From Leptospira terpstrae serovar Hualin str. LT 11-33 = ATCC 700639 (GTDB lineage: Bacteria > Spirochaetota > Leptospiria > Leptospirales > Leptospiraceae): a DNA stretch of 64,000 bases. This document shows positions 53,551 to 63,608 of the stretch, in pieces. The number at the start of each line of letters is the position of its first letter. The stretch's first letter is position 1. The stretch spans positions 744,001-808,000 of the forward strand of contig NZ_AOGW02000010.1 in NCBI RefSeq assembly GCF_000332495.1, given 5' to 3'. Under the pieces are notes generated by a model. The model was not told where the DNA came from, ran no database searches, and saw only the letters and a list, made by a program, of their open reading frames with translations. Made by a program: the position numbers and the translations under genes.

Positions 53551-55286
53551 AATTCCAAAAATAATACGGCAATATCGTCGTGTATGATTCGGTCTTTATC
53601 AATGAGACAGTTCGCGATCATTTTTTGAATCAAAGTTTCTGTATTTTCAGATACAGAAATCATTTCGGAGAGTTCTTGTAAAAAGATATCTAAACCTATA
53701 TATCCACCGCCCTCTTCCTCTAATTCATAAATCCCATCCGAATACAAAAGCAAACGATCACCTGGATCAAAGGTTTTAGAAATTGTTTTTCCCTGCCATG
53801 AATCCAAGAGTAAAATCGGATACATTTCGTCTTTCACAAGTTTCATCACTCTTTCACTCTCTTTCCAAAACACAACAGGAGGATGGCCTGCAAAACTAAA
53901 CTCTACCCTTCTTTCCTTTGGAAAAAGCCGAAGAACACAAGCAGATATATGATGTTTAAAAATGATTGTTTTTAATTCCAAGTGCATCGCAGCTAAAATA
54001 TCTGCAGGAGTGGATTCTAATTTGGAATGTTTTTTAAAAGATACCGCAGCTATCCCTGAGACTAATGCTGAAGAAATCCCATGACCAGAAATATCACCAA
54101 AAAAAATATCAATACAATCATTCGTTGGTTTTTCGTAAAGAATTAGGTCGCCACCAATTTCATCATAAGGCAAAAACCGCGATTGTATTTTTACATTTGG
54201 AATTTCACCAAAATCTTTAGCAACCCAAGCTTCTTGAGTTAACTTTGCAAGCGCCAAATCTTCTTTGACATCGGAATAAAATCTTTGCAGGACTTTTTCC
54301 TTTTTCATTAGTTTGATTTCGTTCTTTGCTCGCACTAACCCTTGCGAAATAAAACCAGCAACCAAACCAAGTAACCTTTTAGTTTCTTCTGACCAATTAC
54401 CAATCCGCTCAAAAGTGGTAATTCCAAGAATTCCAATCACACTCCCTTCATCACGTAATCCCACTACTAAAATGGAACGAACTTCTGCTCGTTTAAAAAG
54501 ATCCAAATGCCAAGGTTCGTCCAACATTTGGGAAGTGTCTGCAATATGGATCACTCCATCGGAAGCAAGAATTCCCAATCGTTCAGGATTCATCTTCGCT
54601 ATCGGGAGTTTGGTTCCAACTTCAAACAAAGACGGAATTCCATCTAACACCCATTCGTGGGTTACGGAAAGAAATTGTTTGTCAGATGAAATCTCAGCAG
54701 CAAAAACACGGTCAGCCCGTGAATATTTTCCTAGTTCCTCCAAGGCAAATTGGATGGCATCAGATACTAATTCTGCTTTAGAATGCACAAAGGTTTTAGA
54801 AACTTCTGTCACAATTTGTGAAAACCGGAGGAGACCAGAAAGTTTTACTTCCGATTCCCGGATGGAAGATATTTCAATTTGTTGTCCCCAAATACGAACA
54901 AGAAATCCATCCTCCACTTGCCCATGGGAATTCATTAAAAATACACGTTGGTTGCCATCTGACAAATCCACAATGTACTCATAGTTTTCTAATTGGTATG
55001 TGCTTTGGATGAATTTACGGAGTAAAAATACGCTTTTTAGCGTAACAAGATCCTTTAAATACTTACCAATGATCTCATGGACAGAAAGATACCCATAAAA
55101 CTGTGCCATGGCCAAATTACATTCCCGAATGATGCTATGGTTCCAGATGAATTCCATCTGTTCCTCTTCAGAAAGAGAAATCGGCATCGGAATATCGAAC
55201 TCATAACACCAAATGGCGTCTTTGGAAAGGTGGATAAAGCTCTCTAAATGTTGGTAACGACCGTAATCCGGTTTCCGAGAACTCAT
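53547..55286 (-). CDS. PAS/GAF-sensor SpoIIE-type phosphatase
   Basis: 579 aa without signal peptide. An N-terminal PAS-like part (about 20-140) contains ECNLAMAQFYGYLSVHEIIG; a GAF domain (about 155-310) has ALEELGKYSRADRVFAAEIS; a short coiled linker leads to a SpoIIE/PP2C phosphatase domain (about 355-575) with EIGGDLILYEKP, FFGDISGHGISSALVSG, FAGHPPVVFWK and LYSDGIYELEEEGG, the metal-binding Asp motifs. Such proteins usually dephosphorylate an anti-anti-sigma factor; the partner is not encoded in the window. Confidence 0.9.
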   Translation of the reverse strand: MSSRKPDYGRYQHLESFIHLSKDAIWCYEFDIPMPISLSEEEQMEFIWNHSIIRECNLAMAQFYGYLSVHEIIGKYLKDLVTLKSVFLLRKFIQSTYQLENYEYIVDLSDGNQRVFLMNSHGQVEDGFLVRIWGQQIEISSIRESEVKLSGLLRFSQIVTEVSKTFVHSKAELVSDAIQFALEELGKYSRADRVFAAEISSDKQFLSVTHEWVLDGIPSLFEVGTKLPIAKMNPERLGILASDGVIHIADTSQMLDEPWHLDLFKRAEVRSILVVGLRDEGSVIGILGITTFERIGNWSEETKRLLGLVAGFISQGLVRAKNEIKLMKKEKVLQRFYSDVKEDLALAKLTQEAWVAKDFGEIPNVKIQSRFLPYDEIGGDLILYEKPTNDCIDIFFGDISGHGISSALVSGIAAVSFKKHSKLESTPADILAAMHLELKTIIFKHHISACVLRLFPKERRVEFSFAGHPPVVFWKESERVMKLVKDEMYPILLLDSWQGKTISKTFDPGDRLLLYSDGIYELEEEGGGYIGLDIFLQELSEMISVSENTETLIQKMIANCLIDKDRIIHDDIAVLFLEF

Positions 55287-55647
55287 CTAGATTCTAACCT
55301 CTAGGAATCTTCGGCTACTGCCACAAAAAAAACATACATAATAGAGATTTCAAAAAATTTCCAATTTCTCTTCGAAAATGATTCGATTCCGTTGACCAAA
55401 TCACCCCTTTTGTAGATAGTATTTCGAAATGGCGGAGGCTTAAATAGAGCAATTTTGTGCACTATTTAAGCAATTGGTTTCCACTATATGCAATTTGTGT
55501 AAATTCTGGGCGCGGTTTTCGAATCATTTTGCTTAGAAACTCCACGAAACCCTTATATTTAGGTCGAAATGCCTTGGTATAAATCTTGCATCTTATTGGA
55601 CATCAGATTACAACAATCAGACCGACCTCTGAAAGAAGGAGAATCAA
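55287..55647 (+). promoter_or_regulatory. glnA upstream region with promoter and three GCAATT repeats
   Basis: A -35/-10 candidate, TTGACC (55392-55397) and GATAGT (55415-55420) with 17-bp spacing, is followed by three copies of GCAATT at 55449, 55470 and 55490, spaced 21 and 20 bp, about two helical turns each. CACTAT precedes the second and third copies. The even spacing on one DNA face points to cooperative binding of a nitrogen regulator. No gene seen in the 361 bp. The -24/-12 box of sigma-54 was not found. Confidence 0.55.
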
Positions 55648-57108
55648 ATGCAGTTCGCAACCCCAAAATTTACTTCCGGAAAGGAAGTGGTTGAGTATGC
55701 CAAAAAAAATGGAGTCATTTTCTACGACTTCCGCTTCACGGATATCAAAGGAATGTGGCACCACGTTTCCTATTATGTGAATTCAGTTGATGAAGAAACA
55801 TTCAAAGGGATTCCTTTTGATGGATCTTCCATTGCTCGTTGGCAGCCAATCAATGCTTCCGATATGCAATTACACCCAGAAATTTCTACGGCTTTTTTAG
55901 ATCCGTTTACTGCTGACAAAACACTCGTTATGTTTTGTGACGTATGGGATATCTACAAAAAACAATACTATGAAAAATGCCCACGTTCCATTGCAAAAAA
56001 AGCATTAGCATTCATGAATAAATCCGGAATTGCAGACACTGCCTATTTCGGTCCAGAAAATGAATTCTTTGTTTTTGACAGCTTACGAGTTCGTGATGAA
56101 ATCAACTGCCAATACTACGAATTAGATTCCAATGAAGGAATCTGGAATACTCACTCAGAAATTCCAGGTACAAACAATACAGGAAAAATCAACTTCAACT
56201 CTGGACACCGTCCTGGAACAAAAGGTGGTTACTTCCCTGTTGCTCCAATTGACTCACAAGTAGACCTTCGTGCTGAATTTGTAAAAACTCTGGAAGCCAT
56301 TGGAATGGAAACATTCGTAGTGCACCATGAAGTAGCACAAGCACAAGGAGAAATTGGAGTTAAGTTTGGAACTTTGATTGAAGCTGCGGACAACGTTCAA
56401 AAGCTTAAATACATCGTTAAGATGGTGGCTCATAAACATGGAAAAACGGCTACTTTTATGCCAAAACCACTTTTTGGTGATAACGGTAATGGTATGCACG
56501 TTCACATCTCTCTTTGGAAAGGTGGAAAAAACCTTTTCGCTGGAGATAAATACCAAGGTCTATCTGACTTCGCATTCAACTATGTTGGTGGAGTTTTAAA
56601 ATACGCGAGAGCATGTGCTGCCTTTACAAATGCATCCACTAACTCTTACAAACGACTCATTCCAGGATTCGAAGCTCCATCCATTCTAGCATACTCTGCT
56701 CAGAACCGTTCTGCTTCTTGCCGTATTCCTTTCGTAAGCGGCGAAAAAGCAAAACGTGTGGAATTCAGATTTCCTGACTCAACAGCTAACCCATATTTGG
56801 CGTTTGCATCCCTCCTTATGGCGGGTATGGCAGGTGTTGCAGAAAAAATCGATCCAGGTCCTGCACGTGAAGAAGATCTTTTCGAACTTTCTTTAGATGA
56901 AATCCGTGAAAAAGGAATTCGTCAAATGCCTCACACACTTCGTGAAGCAATGGAAGAAATGCTCGCTCAAAGAGAAATTTTCAAACAAGGTGATGTGTTT
57001 ACAGAAAACTTTCTACAAACATACCAACACTATAAGTTTGAAACAGAAATTTGGCCATGGGAAGGTCGCCCTCACCCATACGAATTCCTCACTACTTACT
57101 CTTGTTAA
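55648..57108 (+). CDS. glnA: Glutamine synthetase type I
   Basis: 486 aa, catalysing ATP-dependent amidation of glutamate. GSI motifs: [27 protein letters not shown] (metal Glu), [33 protein letters not shown], and [19 protein letters not shown]. At the position of the adenylylation Tyr of the regulated subgroup (NLYDLP in E. coli) the sequence reads DLFELS, so Tyr is replaced by Phe and adenylylation is not expected. GGAG lies 7 bases before ATG 55648. The gene is monocistronic, with a strong terminator. Confidence 0.95.
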   Translation: MQFATPKFTSGKEVVEYAKKNGVIFYDFRFTDIKGMWHHVSYYVNSVDEETFKGIPFDGSSIARWQPINASDMQLHPEISTAFLDPFTADKTLVMFCDVWDIYKKQYYEKCPRSIAKKALAFMNKSGIADTAYFGPENEFFVFDSLRVRDEINCQYYELDSNEGIWNTHSEIPGTNNTGKINFNSGHRPGTKGGYFPVAPIDSQVDLRAEFVKTLEAIGMETFVVHHEVAQAQGEIGVKFGTLIEAADNVQKLKYIVKMVAHKHGKTATFMPKPLFGDNGNGMHVHISLWKGGKNLFAGDKYQGLSDFAFNYVGGVLKYARACAAFTNASTNSYKRLIPGFEAPSILAYSAQNRSASCRIPFVSGEKAKRVEFRFPDSTANPYLAFASLLMAGMAGVAEKIDPGPAREEDLFELSLDEIREKGIRQMPHTLREAMEEMLAQREIFKQGDVFTENFLQTYQHYKFETEIWPWEGRPHPYEFLTTYSC

Positions 57109-57112
57109 GAGA

Positions 57113-57144
57113 AAAAGCCCCGGCAACCGTCGGGGCTTTTTTTT
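57113..57144 (+). terminator. Rho-independent terminator of glnA
   Basis: AAAAGCCCCG (57113-57122) pairs with CGGGGCTTTT (57131-57140), loop GCAACCGT, followed by further T. A 10-bp GC-rich stem with a U-run. Confidence 0.92.
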
Positions 57145-57221
57145 GTTTACCATTCTTAATCTCTTCAAAAAATGACAAAAGAACTAAAGATTTAGTTCAA
57201 CCAAACGATCTAAGGTGATAG

Positions 57222-57298
57222 GGCGAGGTAGCTCAGATGGTTAGAGCACAGGATTCATAACCCTGAGGTCACGGGTTCGACTCCCGTCTTCGCTACCA
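57222..57298 (+). tRNA. tRNA-Met (CAU)
   Basis: 77 nt including encoded CCA. Acceptor GGCGAGG pairs with CTTCGCT by five Watson-Crick/two G-U pairs; D arm GCTCAGATGGTTAGAGC; anticodon loop TTCATAA with anticodon CAU (57256-57258); T arm ACGGG/CCCGT with TTCGACT. The paired first base of the acceptor stem favours elongator rather than initiator Met; a tRNA-Ile(CAU) modified by TilS cannot be excluded. Confidence 0.92.
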
Positions 57299-57317
57299 AA
57301 GATCGAGAGGAAAAGGT

Positions 57318-57608
57318 ATGAAAAAAACAAATCGTTTGTTTTCAATTCTGGCTCTGGTATTATTTACTGGATCCCTCCAAGCAGCTGACTTTCCTAAATG
57401 TAAAGAGGCGTGCGATAAATTCTATACTTGTTCAGTTCAAGTAAACCCCAATGCAACAGAAGAACAAAAAGCAACGCTAAAACGTGGCTGCGAATTCAAC
57501 TGCAACCGTCCCAAATACTACAATAAAATTGCAAGCTGCCTTTCTGGTGGTGATACTTGCAAAGCTTTCTCTACTTGCATTATGAAAGAAATGCAAGCCA
57601 ACAAATAA
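57318..57608 (+). CDS. Small Cys-rich exported protein
   Basis: 96 aa with a signal peptide (LFSILALVLFTGSLQA, cleavage before ADFPKC). The mature part of about 73 residues has eight Cys (CKEACDKFYTC, GCEFNC, SCLSGGDTC and FSTC), probably four disulfide bonds. Small, exported and stable; comparable Cys-rich families exist in Leptospira, with no known function. GAGG and AAGG precede ATG 57318. It follows tRNA-Met by 19 bp and ends before a strong terminator. Confidence 0.8.
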   Translation: MKKTNRLFSILALVLFTGSLQAADFPKCKEACDKFYTCSVQVNPNATEEQKATLKRGCEFNCNRPKYYNKIASCLSGGDTCKAFSTCIMKEMQANK

Positions 57609-57635
57609 CCAAAGTTCTCTAGTGTAAAACGAAAC

Positions 57636-57674
57636 AAAGGTAAGACTGGTTTACAGTTCTTACCTTTTCTTTTG
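57636..57674 (+). terminator. Terminator after the Cys-rich protein gene
   Basis: AAAGGTAAG-ACTG (57636-57648) pairs with CAGT-T-CTTACCTTT (57654-57667), one bulged T, loop GTTTA, followed by TCTTTT. It stands between the plus-strand gene and the 3' end of smc. Confidence 0.85.
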
Positions 57675-57694
57675 TGAAAATAAGCGAAACCGAC

Positions 57695-60478
57695 TTAGTT
57701 GTCGGTTCCGGTTTTTTGTGTGATTTGTTTGGATAGTGATTTGGCTTCATCCAAACGAAGAGAAAGGATTTTTGAAATTCCAGGTTCCTCGTTTGTGACC
57801 CCAAAAATGGCATTGGCTCTGGAAATGGTAGACTGCGCATGGGATACTACAATGAACTGTGTTTTGTCTTTGAACCGGTCTAAAATTTGGCAGAACCGAA
57901 GTTTATTTGCCTCGTCTAGAGCCGCATCAATCTCATCTAAGAAACAGAATGGACTTGGTTTCACCATATAGATCGCAAAAAGAAGGGCAATCGCCGTGAG
58001 TGACTTTTCACCACCAGATAACAGACGTAAGTTCTGAACATGTTTGCCTGGAGGTTCCGCCATAATTTCCACACCGGAATTGAGAGAATCTTCTTTTTCC
58101 GTTAGTTCGAGAGTGGCCCTTCCCCCATTGAAAAGTGTAGAGAAAGTTTCTTGGAAGTTTTGTTTGATCTTTTCAAAGGTTTCTTGGAAAAGTTTTTCCG
58201 ATTCTTCATTGATTCTTTTCAAAACTTCTTCGATATCTTTTTTAGAGCTTTCAATATCTAATTTTTGTTTTAGATTGTGTTCGTAGATTTCTTTAATATT
58301 TCGGTATTCTTCAATCGCCAGTGGGTTGATAGAACCGAGTAGTTGGATTTCTGACTTTGCAGAACGTAATCTTCTTTCCTCTGCCTTTTGGTCAAGTTCC
58401 AGTCCACCACGTTCAGTTTCCAATTCGGAATCAGTAAGTGAATAGTCATTGTATAATTCTTCCACTAGGGAATCAATTTGCACTTTCAGTGCGGAGCTTG
58501 TTCTTTCTTTTTCAGAAAGAAGAGGCAATAAATTTTGAAACACTTCCTGGTTTTTAGAAATATTGGATTTAATTCCAGAAATTTCTTCCACAAGTGATTG
58601 TAAGGTTTCTTTTTCAGATTCCAAAATACGACTCATGGATAAAAACTCTTGGTAAGACTCTGCAATTTCTTTTTCTAAAACTTCGACTTCCTTTTCCAAT
58701 CCATCTTTTTTTTCTCGGATGACAGACTCTTGTTCTTTCGCACCCAAAATCCGTTTTTGAATTTCGCCAATCCTTTCATCAAGGACAGCAATTTCTTTTT
58801 GTTGGTTTTCTAATCGAGAATTGGATTCGAGAAGTTTTTTCTCTAGTTCTACAATATGGGTTCTTGTTTCTTCCCAGTGACTTCGGTGTAAAATAATATT
58901 ACTTTGGTTGTCTCGAATTCCTCGTGTTAGATTTTCGTTTTCCAAAATTAAATCTTCAATTTCTTGGTCTATGGATTCTTTTTTGGAAAGGATTCCATCT
59001 TTATCAAAAAGTAAGTTTCTAAAATCATCTTCTCTTTTCAAAAAACCATTTAGTTTTTCTTTATAACGATCGAGTTGGATTTCACGAAGTTCTGTAATCC
59101 CTTGGGAAACTTGAGATCCCTCAAAGTTTGCAATCGCTGATTTTAATTTTTGAGTAAAACTATCTAAATCAGAAAGAAGTACAACTTTGTCGGCATTTCG
59201 AATTGCTTCACCTTCACTTGATTCTTTCTTTTTGTTTTCTAACTCTTGGATGAGTTCCAAAATAACGGTTTTTTGTTTTTCTCTGAGGGTGATATGGCGT
59301 TTCTCATTCTCTTTGATGCGACCTTCTTTTTCCTCTATGGACTTTTCTTCTTCTTTGATAGAAAGTTCCAAAGAAACACGTTTAGATTCCAAAATTTGAA
59401 TTTCTTCTTGGAGAGTGGTTTGGATTTCTCTTTGTCGTTCGTTTTCTAATTCAATCGCCCGTTTTTCTACTTCTAGTTTGATTGTGGCTTGGTTTTCTGT
59501 TTCTAAGGCAGAAAGGATTTCTCCAATACGAAGTTCATACTCCATAATGAAGGTTTTGTTTTTAGCTATTTTTTCTTTCTGGATTTGGCTTTTGGAAAGA
59601 TGATCAAATAACTTTTTATCAATTTCAGCGATTTCTCTTTCCTTCGCTTCTTTGGTGGTTTCCTTTTCAGAAATCAAATTAGTTTCGTTTTGGATGAGAG
59701 ATAAAATCGATTTGTTTTTTTCGCGGATCTCTAGTAAATCTTCGTCAGACTTTTTCATCCGACGTTTAAAATCTCGTAACTTTAAAAATCGTAAATTTTT
59801 GTCGGACTCATCTAAATCTGATTTTAGTTTGAAGTATTGTTCTGCTTTTTCAGATTGTTTTTCTTTCACTTCCAGGTCTTTTACCATGGAGTTCATAATG
59901 TCTTGGATACGTAGTAAGTTCTGGTTGGTGTCATCCAACTTTTTTGTGGCTTCTTTTCGATCCAATTTGAACCGAGAAACTCCAGCGGCTTCTTCAAAGA
60001 TGGCCCTTCTTTCTTCTGGTTTGGAATTTAAAATTTGGTCTACTCGACCTTGTTCTAAAATACTATAACTGGACTTACCAATTCCTGTATCGAGGAGAGT
60101 TTTTTCGATATCCTTTCTCGTGGTTCTGATATCATTGAGGTAGTATTCGTTTTCTCCGTCTGGATACAAACGACGTGTGATTTTGACGGATGGATAATCA
60201 ATGTTGAAAAACCGGTCATCGTTATCAAAAAGAATTGAAACTTCTGCAAAACCAGCAGCTCGCCTACTCTCTGTTCCGTGGAAGATAACATCGTCCATCT
60301 TCTCTCCGCGAAGTCCCTTGGCACTTTTTTCTCCAAAGACCCATTTGACGGAATCGACTATATTTGATTTTCCCGAACCATTCGGTCCGACGACAGCAGT
60401 GAATCCAGGATCAAAATTGATCTCTGTTTCATCCGCAAACGTTTTGAATCCAACAATACTCAGGCTCTTTAAATGCAT
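57695..60478 (-). CDS. smc: Chromosome segregation protein SMC, short form
   Basis: 927 aa, shorter than usual (about 1180). N-terminal head with Walker [10 protein letters not shown] (residues 31-39) and [19 protein letters not shown]; a coiled coil to about 450; a central region without the expected globular hinge; a second coiled coil; and the C-terminal head with signature [17 protein letters not shown] (about 815) and Walker [15 protein letters not shown]. The nucleotide sites are intact, so an active ATPase is likely. No scpA/scpB genes in the window. It is divergent from the DUF115 gene, 78 bp apart. Confidence 0.93.
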   Translation of the reverse strand: MHLKSLSIVGFKTFADETEINFDPGFTAVVGPNGSGKSNIVDSVKWVFGEKSAKGLRGEKMDDVIFHGTESRRAAGFAEVSILFDNDDRFFNIDYPSVKITRRLYPDGENEYYLNDIRTTRKDIEKTLLDTGIGKSSYSILEQGRVDQILNSKPEERRAIFEEAAGVSRFKLDRKEATKKLDDTNQNLLRIQDIMNSMVKDLEVKEKQSEKAEQYFKLKSDLDESDKNLRFLKLRDFKRRMKKSDEDLLEIREKNKSILSLIQNETNLISEKETTKEAKEREIAEIDKKLFDHLSKSQIQKEKIAKNKTFIMEYELRIGEILSALETENQATIKLEVEKRAIELENERQREIQTTLQEEIQILESKRVSLELSIKEEEKSIEEKEGRIKENEKRHITLREKQKTVILELIQELENKKKESSEGEAIRNADKVVLLSDLDSFTQKLKSAIANFEGSQVSQGITELREIQLDRYKEKLNGFLKREDDFRNLLFDKDGILSKKESIDQEIEDLILENENLTRGIRDNQSNIILHRSHWEETRTHIVELEKKLLESNSRLENQQKEIAVLDERIGEIQKRILGAKEQESVIREKKDGLEKEVEVLEKEIAESYQEFLSMSRILESEKETLQSLVEEISGIKSNISKNQEVFQNLLPLLSEKERTSSALKVQIDSLVEELYNDYSLTDSELETERGGLELDQKAEERRLRSAKSEIQLLGSINPLAIEEYRNIKEIYEHNLKQKLDIESSKKDIEEVLKRINEESEKLFQETFEKIKQNFQETFSTLFNGGRATLELTEKEDSLNSGVEIMAEPPGKHVQNLRLLSGGEKSLTAIALLFAIYMVKPSPFCFLDEIDAALDEANKLRFCQILDRFKDKTQFIVVSHAQSTISRANAIFGVTNEEPGISKILSLRLDEAKSLSKQITQKTGTDN

Positions 60479-60556
60479 ATATGTTTCGCCGTTCGATTTC
60501 CCTGTTTCCCGGTTGACACCACTTGGGAGACATAAGAAAAAACCTTAGATAGTATT

Positions 60557-62404
60557 ATGTCCCAAATTATCGATCCCATTTCCAGTGAAATTTTTGAAAG
60601 GAAGCCTTACTTACAAAATTATTTCAGAAACTTCCCAAAGGAAAATCTCTGGGAACTGGGCTCTGCGAAGAAGATGGGAGAATATTATGTCTCATTAAAT
60701 GGAGAACCCCTCTCTTCTTCCTTCTCTCCCCTCACGCAAGCCGTCCGCCTATTAGATACTTATTCTTTAAAACCAACGGACATTGTGATATTGTTTGGGC
60801 TTGGGAATCCTCATTTAATTCAAAAAATTAACGAAACATTGGCACCAGGGCAAATCCTCATTCTGATTGGTGATGATGAAACATTAATTCCTGTTATCTG
60901 GGATAAGATACTAAAACCTGTGATGACGGTTCCGGGTCGCCATTTATTCTCCGGCGAACTCTTCTTCCCTTTGTTTTTTAACTACCTAGACTCACTTCCT
61001 ATCGAACGGGTGAGTGGTCTAAAGATCATTCGTAACCCAACGGACACAAATAGAAATCCCATCTATCGCGAGTTAGAAGAAAAAACACAAACTGTGTTTT
61101 CCGCAAAAATGAGTGACCTACTCACCAAGTTTGAATTTGAACGTTTGTGGATTAAAAACTCTATTTGGAATTTGGTTCATGTTGCTAAAAAATCTCCGAC
61201 TCGTTATCCTATCTCTTCTTTAAAGGATAAGTTTCAAGGACTTACCGCCGTACTCGTGTCAGCGGGTCCTAGTTTACGAAAAAACCTTCCTTGGTTACAA
61301 ACAGTTCGGGACAAAGTATTTGTTTTCTCCTGTGATACCTCGCTCAAAGTGCTGATCAAAGCAGGAATTCAAGCAGATGGGGTGGTGACACTAGATGCCC
61401 AAACCAATTCATTTTTTCATTTTATGGGAGAGTCTTTGAATCAAATTCCTCTTTTTGCCGATTTAGTAAGCTCCCCCACACTCCTGAGAGAACCCATGTT
61501 CCAATCTGTGGTTCACTCTGTAACCGCCAAATACCAGGTAGATGCCGAAGGTACACTCATCCGGGAAGTCACAGCTGGAGGCGAGCTCGCTGATCAAGTA
61601 TTTACCGAAGTGGGAGACATTCAATCCGGAGGATCAGTCGCAACGACTGCTTTTGATATGCTTCGTTATATGGGTTTTACCTCCGTATATTTTCTTGGCC
61701 AAGACCTGGCTTATTCCGGAAGGGAAATCCATTCCACAGGGACTCACCACAATGAAAAATGGCTTACTTTACTCGGAAGAAAAAATAGTTTAGAACGAAT
61801 CAACGAAGTAATCATTCGCAAAAGAGAAACTCGATTTGTTCCCAAGGCACGAGGGGATGGATCTGTTCTTACTGATTATGTTTTGGATTTGTATCGGCAC
61901 TGGTTTGAAGAATCGGCCAGTAGTGTGACTGAAATGAAGCTCTACAATGTCAATGATGAGGGAGCGGCCATTGCAGGAATCCGGTCACTAAGTCCGAAAC
62001 AGGCGACGGAGACTTTAACGGAAACTCTCCCTCACAACTATCCTTGGCGTAACCTTCCGATCTGGAAGTTTAGTTCAGAAAATTCCTCTGAATTACGCCC
62101 CAAAGGCTCGGAAGAACTACTGAAACGTATCGAGAAGGATATCGAATTTATGGAACAAGGACTAAAGAAATTTGAAAACGATACACATAGCAAGTCCTTT
62201 CAAGATTCTGATATCTGGATTTGGATGCGAGGAGAGTCTTATATACGAAGAATGGTGCGTAAAACTGAAATTTATATCTTACGTCATAAAGACTTAGAGT
62301 TGGAAAGAAAAAACCAACTGATGGTCCAATCCATCAAAAAAGAAATTCGTTACCTAAAACGAAGTCTTTATCCTATGATGGATTCGTTTCCAGAAAAAGG
62401 ATGA
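60557..62404 (+). CDS. DUF115/Maf-like (motility accessory factor) protein
   Basis: 615 aa, probably cytoplasmic. The central DUF115 domain (about 195-430) shows FQGLTAVLVSAGPSLRKNL, VVTLDAQTNSFFHF, GGSVATTAFDMLRYMGFTSVYFLGQDLAYSG and THHNEKW. Maf proteins of this family add nonulosonic acids to flagellin in polar-flagellated bacteria; here the substrate is not known. A helical tail (about 520-605) follows. It converges with an unknown gene, with a 37-bp overlap at the 3' ends. Confidence 0.85.
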   Translation: MSQIIDPISSEIFERKPYLQNYFRNFPKENLWELGSAKKMGEYYVSLNGEPLSSSFSPLTQAVRLLDTYSLKPTDIVILFGLGNPHLIQKINETLAPGQILILIGDDETLIPVIWDKILKPVMTVPGRHLFSGELFFPLFFNYLDSLPIERVSGLKIIRNPTDTNRNPIYRELEEKTQTVFSAKMSDLLTKFEFERLWIKNSIWNLVHVAKKSPTRYPISSLKDKFQGLTAVLVSAGPSLRKNLPWLQTVRDKVFVFSCDTSLKVLIKAGIQADGVVTLDAQTNSFFHFMGESLNQIPLFADLVSSPTLLREPMFQSVVHSVTAKYQVDAEGTLIREVTAGGELADQVFTEVGDIQSGGSVATTAFDMLRYMGFTSVYFLGQDLAYSGREIHSTGTHHNEKWLTLLGRKNSLERINEVIIRKRETRFVPKARGDGSVLTDYVLDLYRHWFEESASSVTEMKLYNVNDEGAAIAGIRSLSPKQATETLTETLPHNYPWRNLPIWKFSSENSSELRPKGSEELLKRIEKDIEFMEQGLKKFENDTHSKSFQDSDIWIWMRGESYIRRMVRKTEIYILRHKDLELERKNQLMVQSIKKEIRYLKRSLYPMMDSFPEKG

Positions 62405-62997
62405 AAGACAGTATTGTCTTCAAATTCTGGAAAATAATCAAAAAATAACTTTTGAGAAACCACACGATATGCGAAAGGATTTTTTTCCGCATAACCATCT
62501 GTATATGGTAGAGCAGGCAATTGGTGAAAGTTGATCCTTTCTTCAAAATTAATAAAGTCGCGGCGTGTTAGTTCTGGTCTTAATTCCAAAGCGGTTTCTT
62601 TCAAAAGGTTCCAATCCAATTTAAAACTCATTCGGGCACCGCGAAAGGCAGGAGACCTTTCTAGTAAATTGACGAGGCGTTTCACCGGACAATCCATATG
62701 AAAGTATTTGGTTACATAAACTTTCACAAACCGAGCCGCAAGGCCCATCGGTTCCCAAATCAGTTCCGACTCCCTACTTTCCGATTCTTCTTTTTTAATT
62801 TCTCCGAGTATCAAATGTAACTCAGGTATGGATTGTCTTCCTGTCATAATGAGAGATGACTCCTCCATTCCAAATTCACCGTAATACAACCATTTGTAGA
62901 AGTCCTGGATCTCCGCTTCCGGATGGTCTTCTACAAATTTAGTGAGAAGGAAAAGTTTTTCTTTCTGTGTGAGAGAGGATTCTCTTTCTGTTTGCAT
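62368..62997 (-). CDS. Protein of unknown function
   Basis: 209 aa, no signal or transmembrane segment, charged, mostly helical at the N-terminus (KEKLFLLTKFVEDHPEAEIQ) with aromatic-rich C-terminal half. No family is recognised. It lies 2 bp downstream of plsY on the same strand, so belongs to the der-plsY operon, and its 3' end overlaps the DUF115 gene by 37 bp. Confidence 0.6.
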   Translation of the reverse strand: MQTERESSLTQKEKLFLLTKFVEDHPEAEIQDFYKWLYYGEFGMEESSLIMTGRQSIPELHLILGEIKKEESESRESELIWEPMGLAARFVKVYVTKYFHMDCPVKRLVNLLERSPAFRGARMSFKLDWNLLKETALELRPELTRRDFINFEERINFHQLPALPYTDGYAEKNPFAYRVVSQKLFFDYFPEFEDNTVFHPFSGNESIIG

Positions 62998-62999
62998 TC

Positions 63000-63608
63000 C
63001 TAAGTTGCTCGCAGTTCTTTACCTAACACCAAACGTTTGATGTTTTCTCTGTGAGAATAGGAAATGAGAAAAAAAGTAGCAACTAATACAAAGAAGATGA
63101 TTGGTTGGTATTCAGAATCTGGAATGAATTTTGTAGTTCCAAAATACCAGATAGGCATGGATAAAGTCGCAAGGATAGATCCGAGAGATACAAATCCAGA
63201 AATCTTATAAACGATAAAAAAAATCACAACCGCACAAACGGTCACAATGGGAACAAGTGTCATATAAACACCAAGAGCTGTCGCAACTCCTTTTCCTCCT
63301 TTAAAATGCAGAAAGGGAGTGAATGTATGCCCAAGGATGGCAACAGAACCAAGTAGAATTTCCGTAGTGGTCAGTGGATACGGTGATTCAATGTAGGAAG
63401 CAAGGATGACTGGGATGGCACCTTTCAGAGCATCTAGAAAAAGAGCGATGATTCCAAATTTCCAACCGATGACCCGGCCGACATTGGTGGCACCGATATT
63501 GCGGCTACCGTGTTCGCGGATGTCAATCCCGCGCACTTGTTTGGCCAGAAGAAATCCGACCGGAATGCCACCTAAAAGGTAGCTAATTAGGACTACGGCA
63601 AGTATCAT
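63000..63608 (-). CDS. plsY: Glycerol-3-phosphate acyltransferase PlsY
   Basis: 202-aa membrane acyltransferase that makes lysophosphatidate from acyl-phosphate and glycerol-3-phosphate, the first acylation in phospholipid synthesis. About five transmembrane helices; motifs YLLGGIPVGFLLAK, HGSRNIGATNVGRV, HTFTPFLHFKGGKGVATALG and a C-terminal YSHRENIKRL. Start ATG 63608 overlaps the der stop (ATGA), so it is translationally coupled to der. Confidence 0.94.
   Translation of the reverse strand: MILAVVLISYLLGGIPVGFLLAKQVRGIDIREHGSRNIGATNVGRVIGWKFGIIALFLDALKGAIPVILASYIESPYPLTTTEILLGSVAILGHTFTPFLHFKGGKGVATALGVYMTLVPIVTVCAVVIFFIVYKISGFVSLGSILATLSMPIWYFGTTKFIPDSEYQPIIFFVLVATFFLISYSHRENIKRLVLGKELRAT

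Noticed and set aside
55461..55500. Sigma-54 promoter upstream of glnA
   Set aside because: The best GG...GC pair in TTGG-TTTCCACTATAT-GC has 12 bases between, not the required 10.
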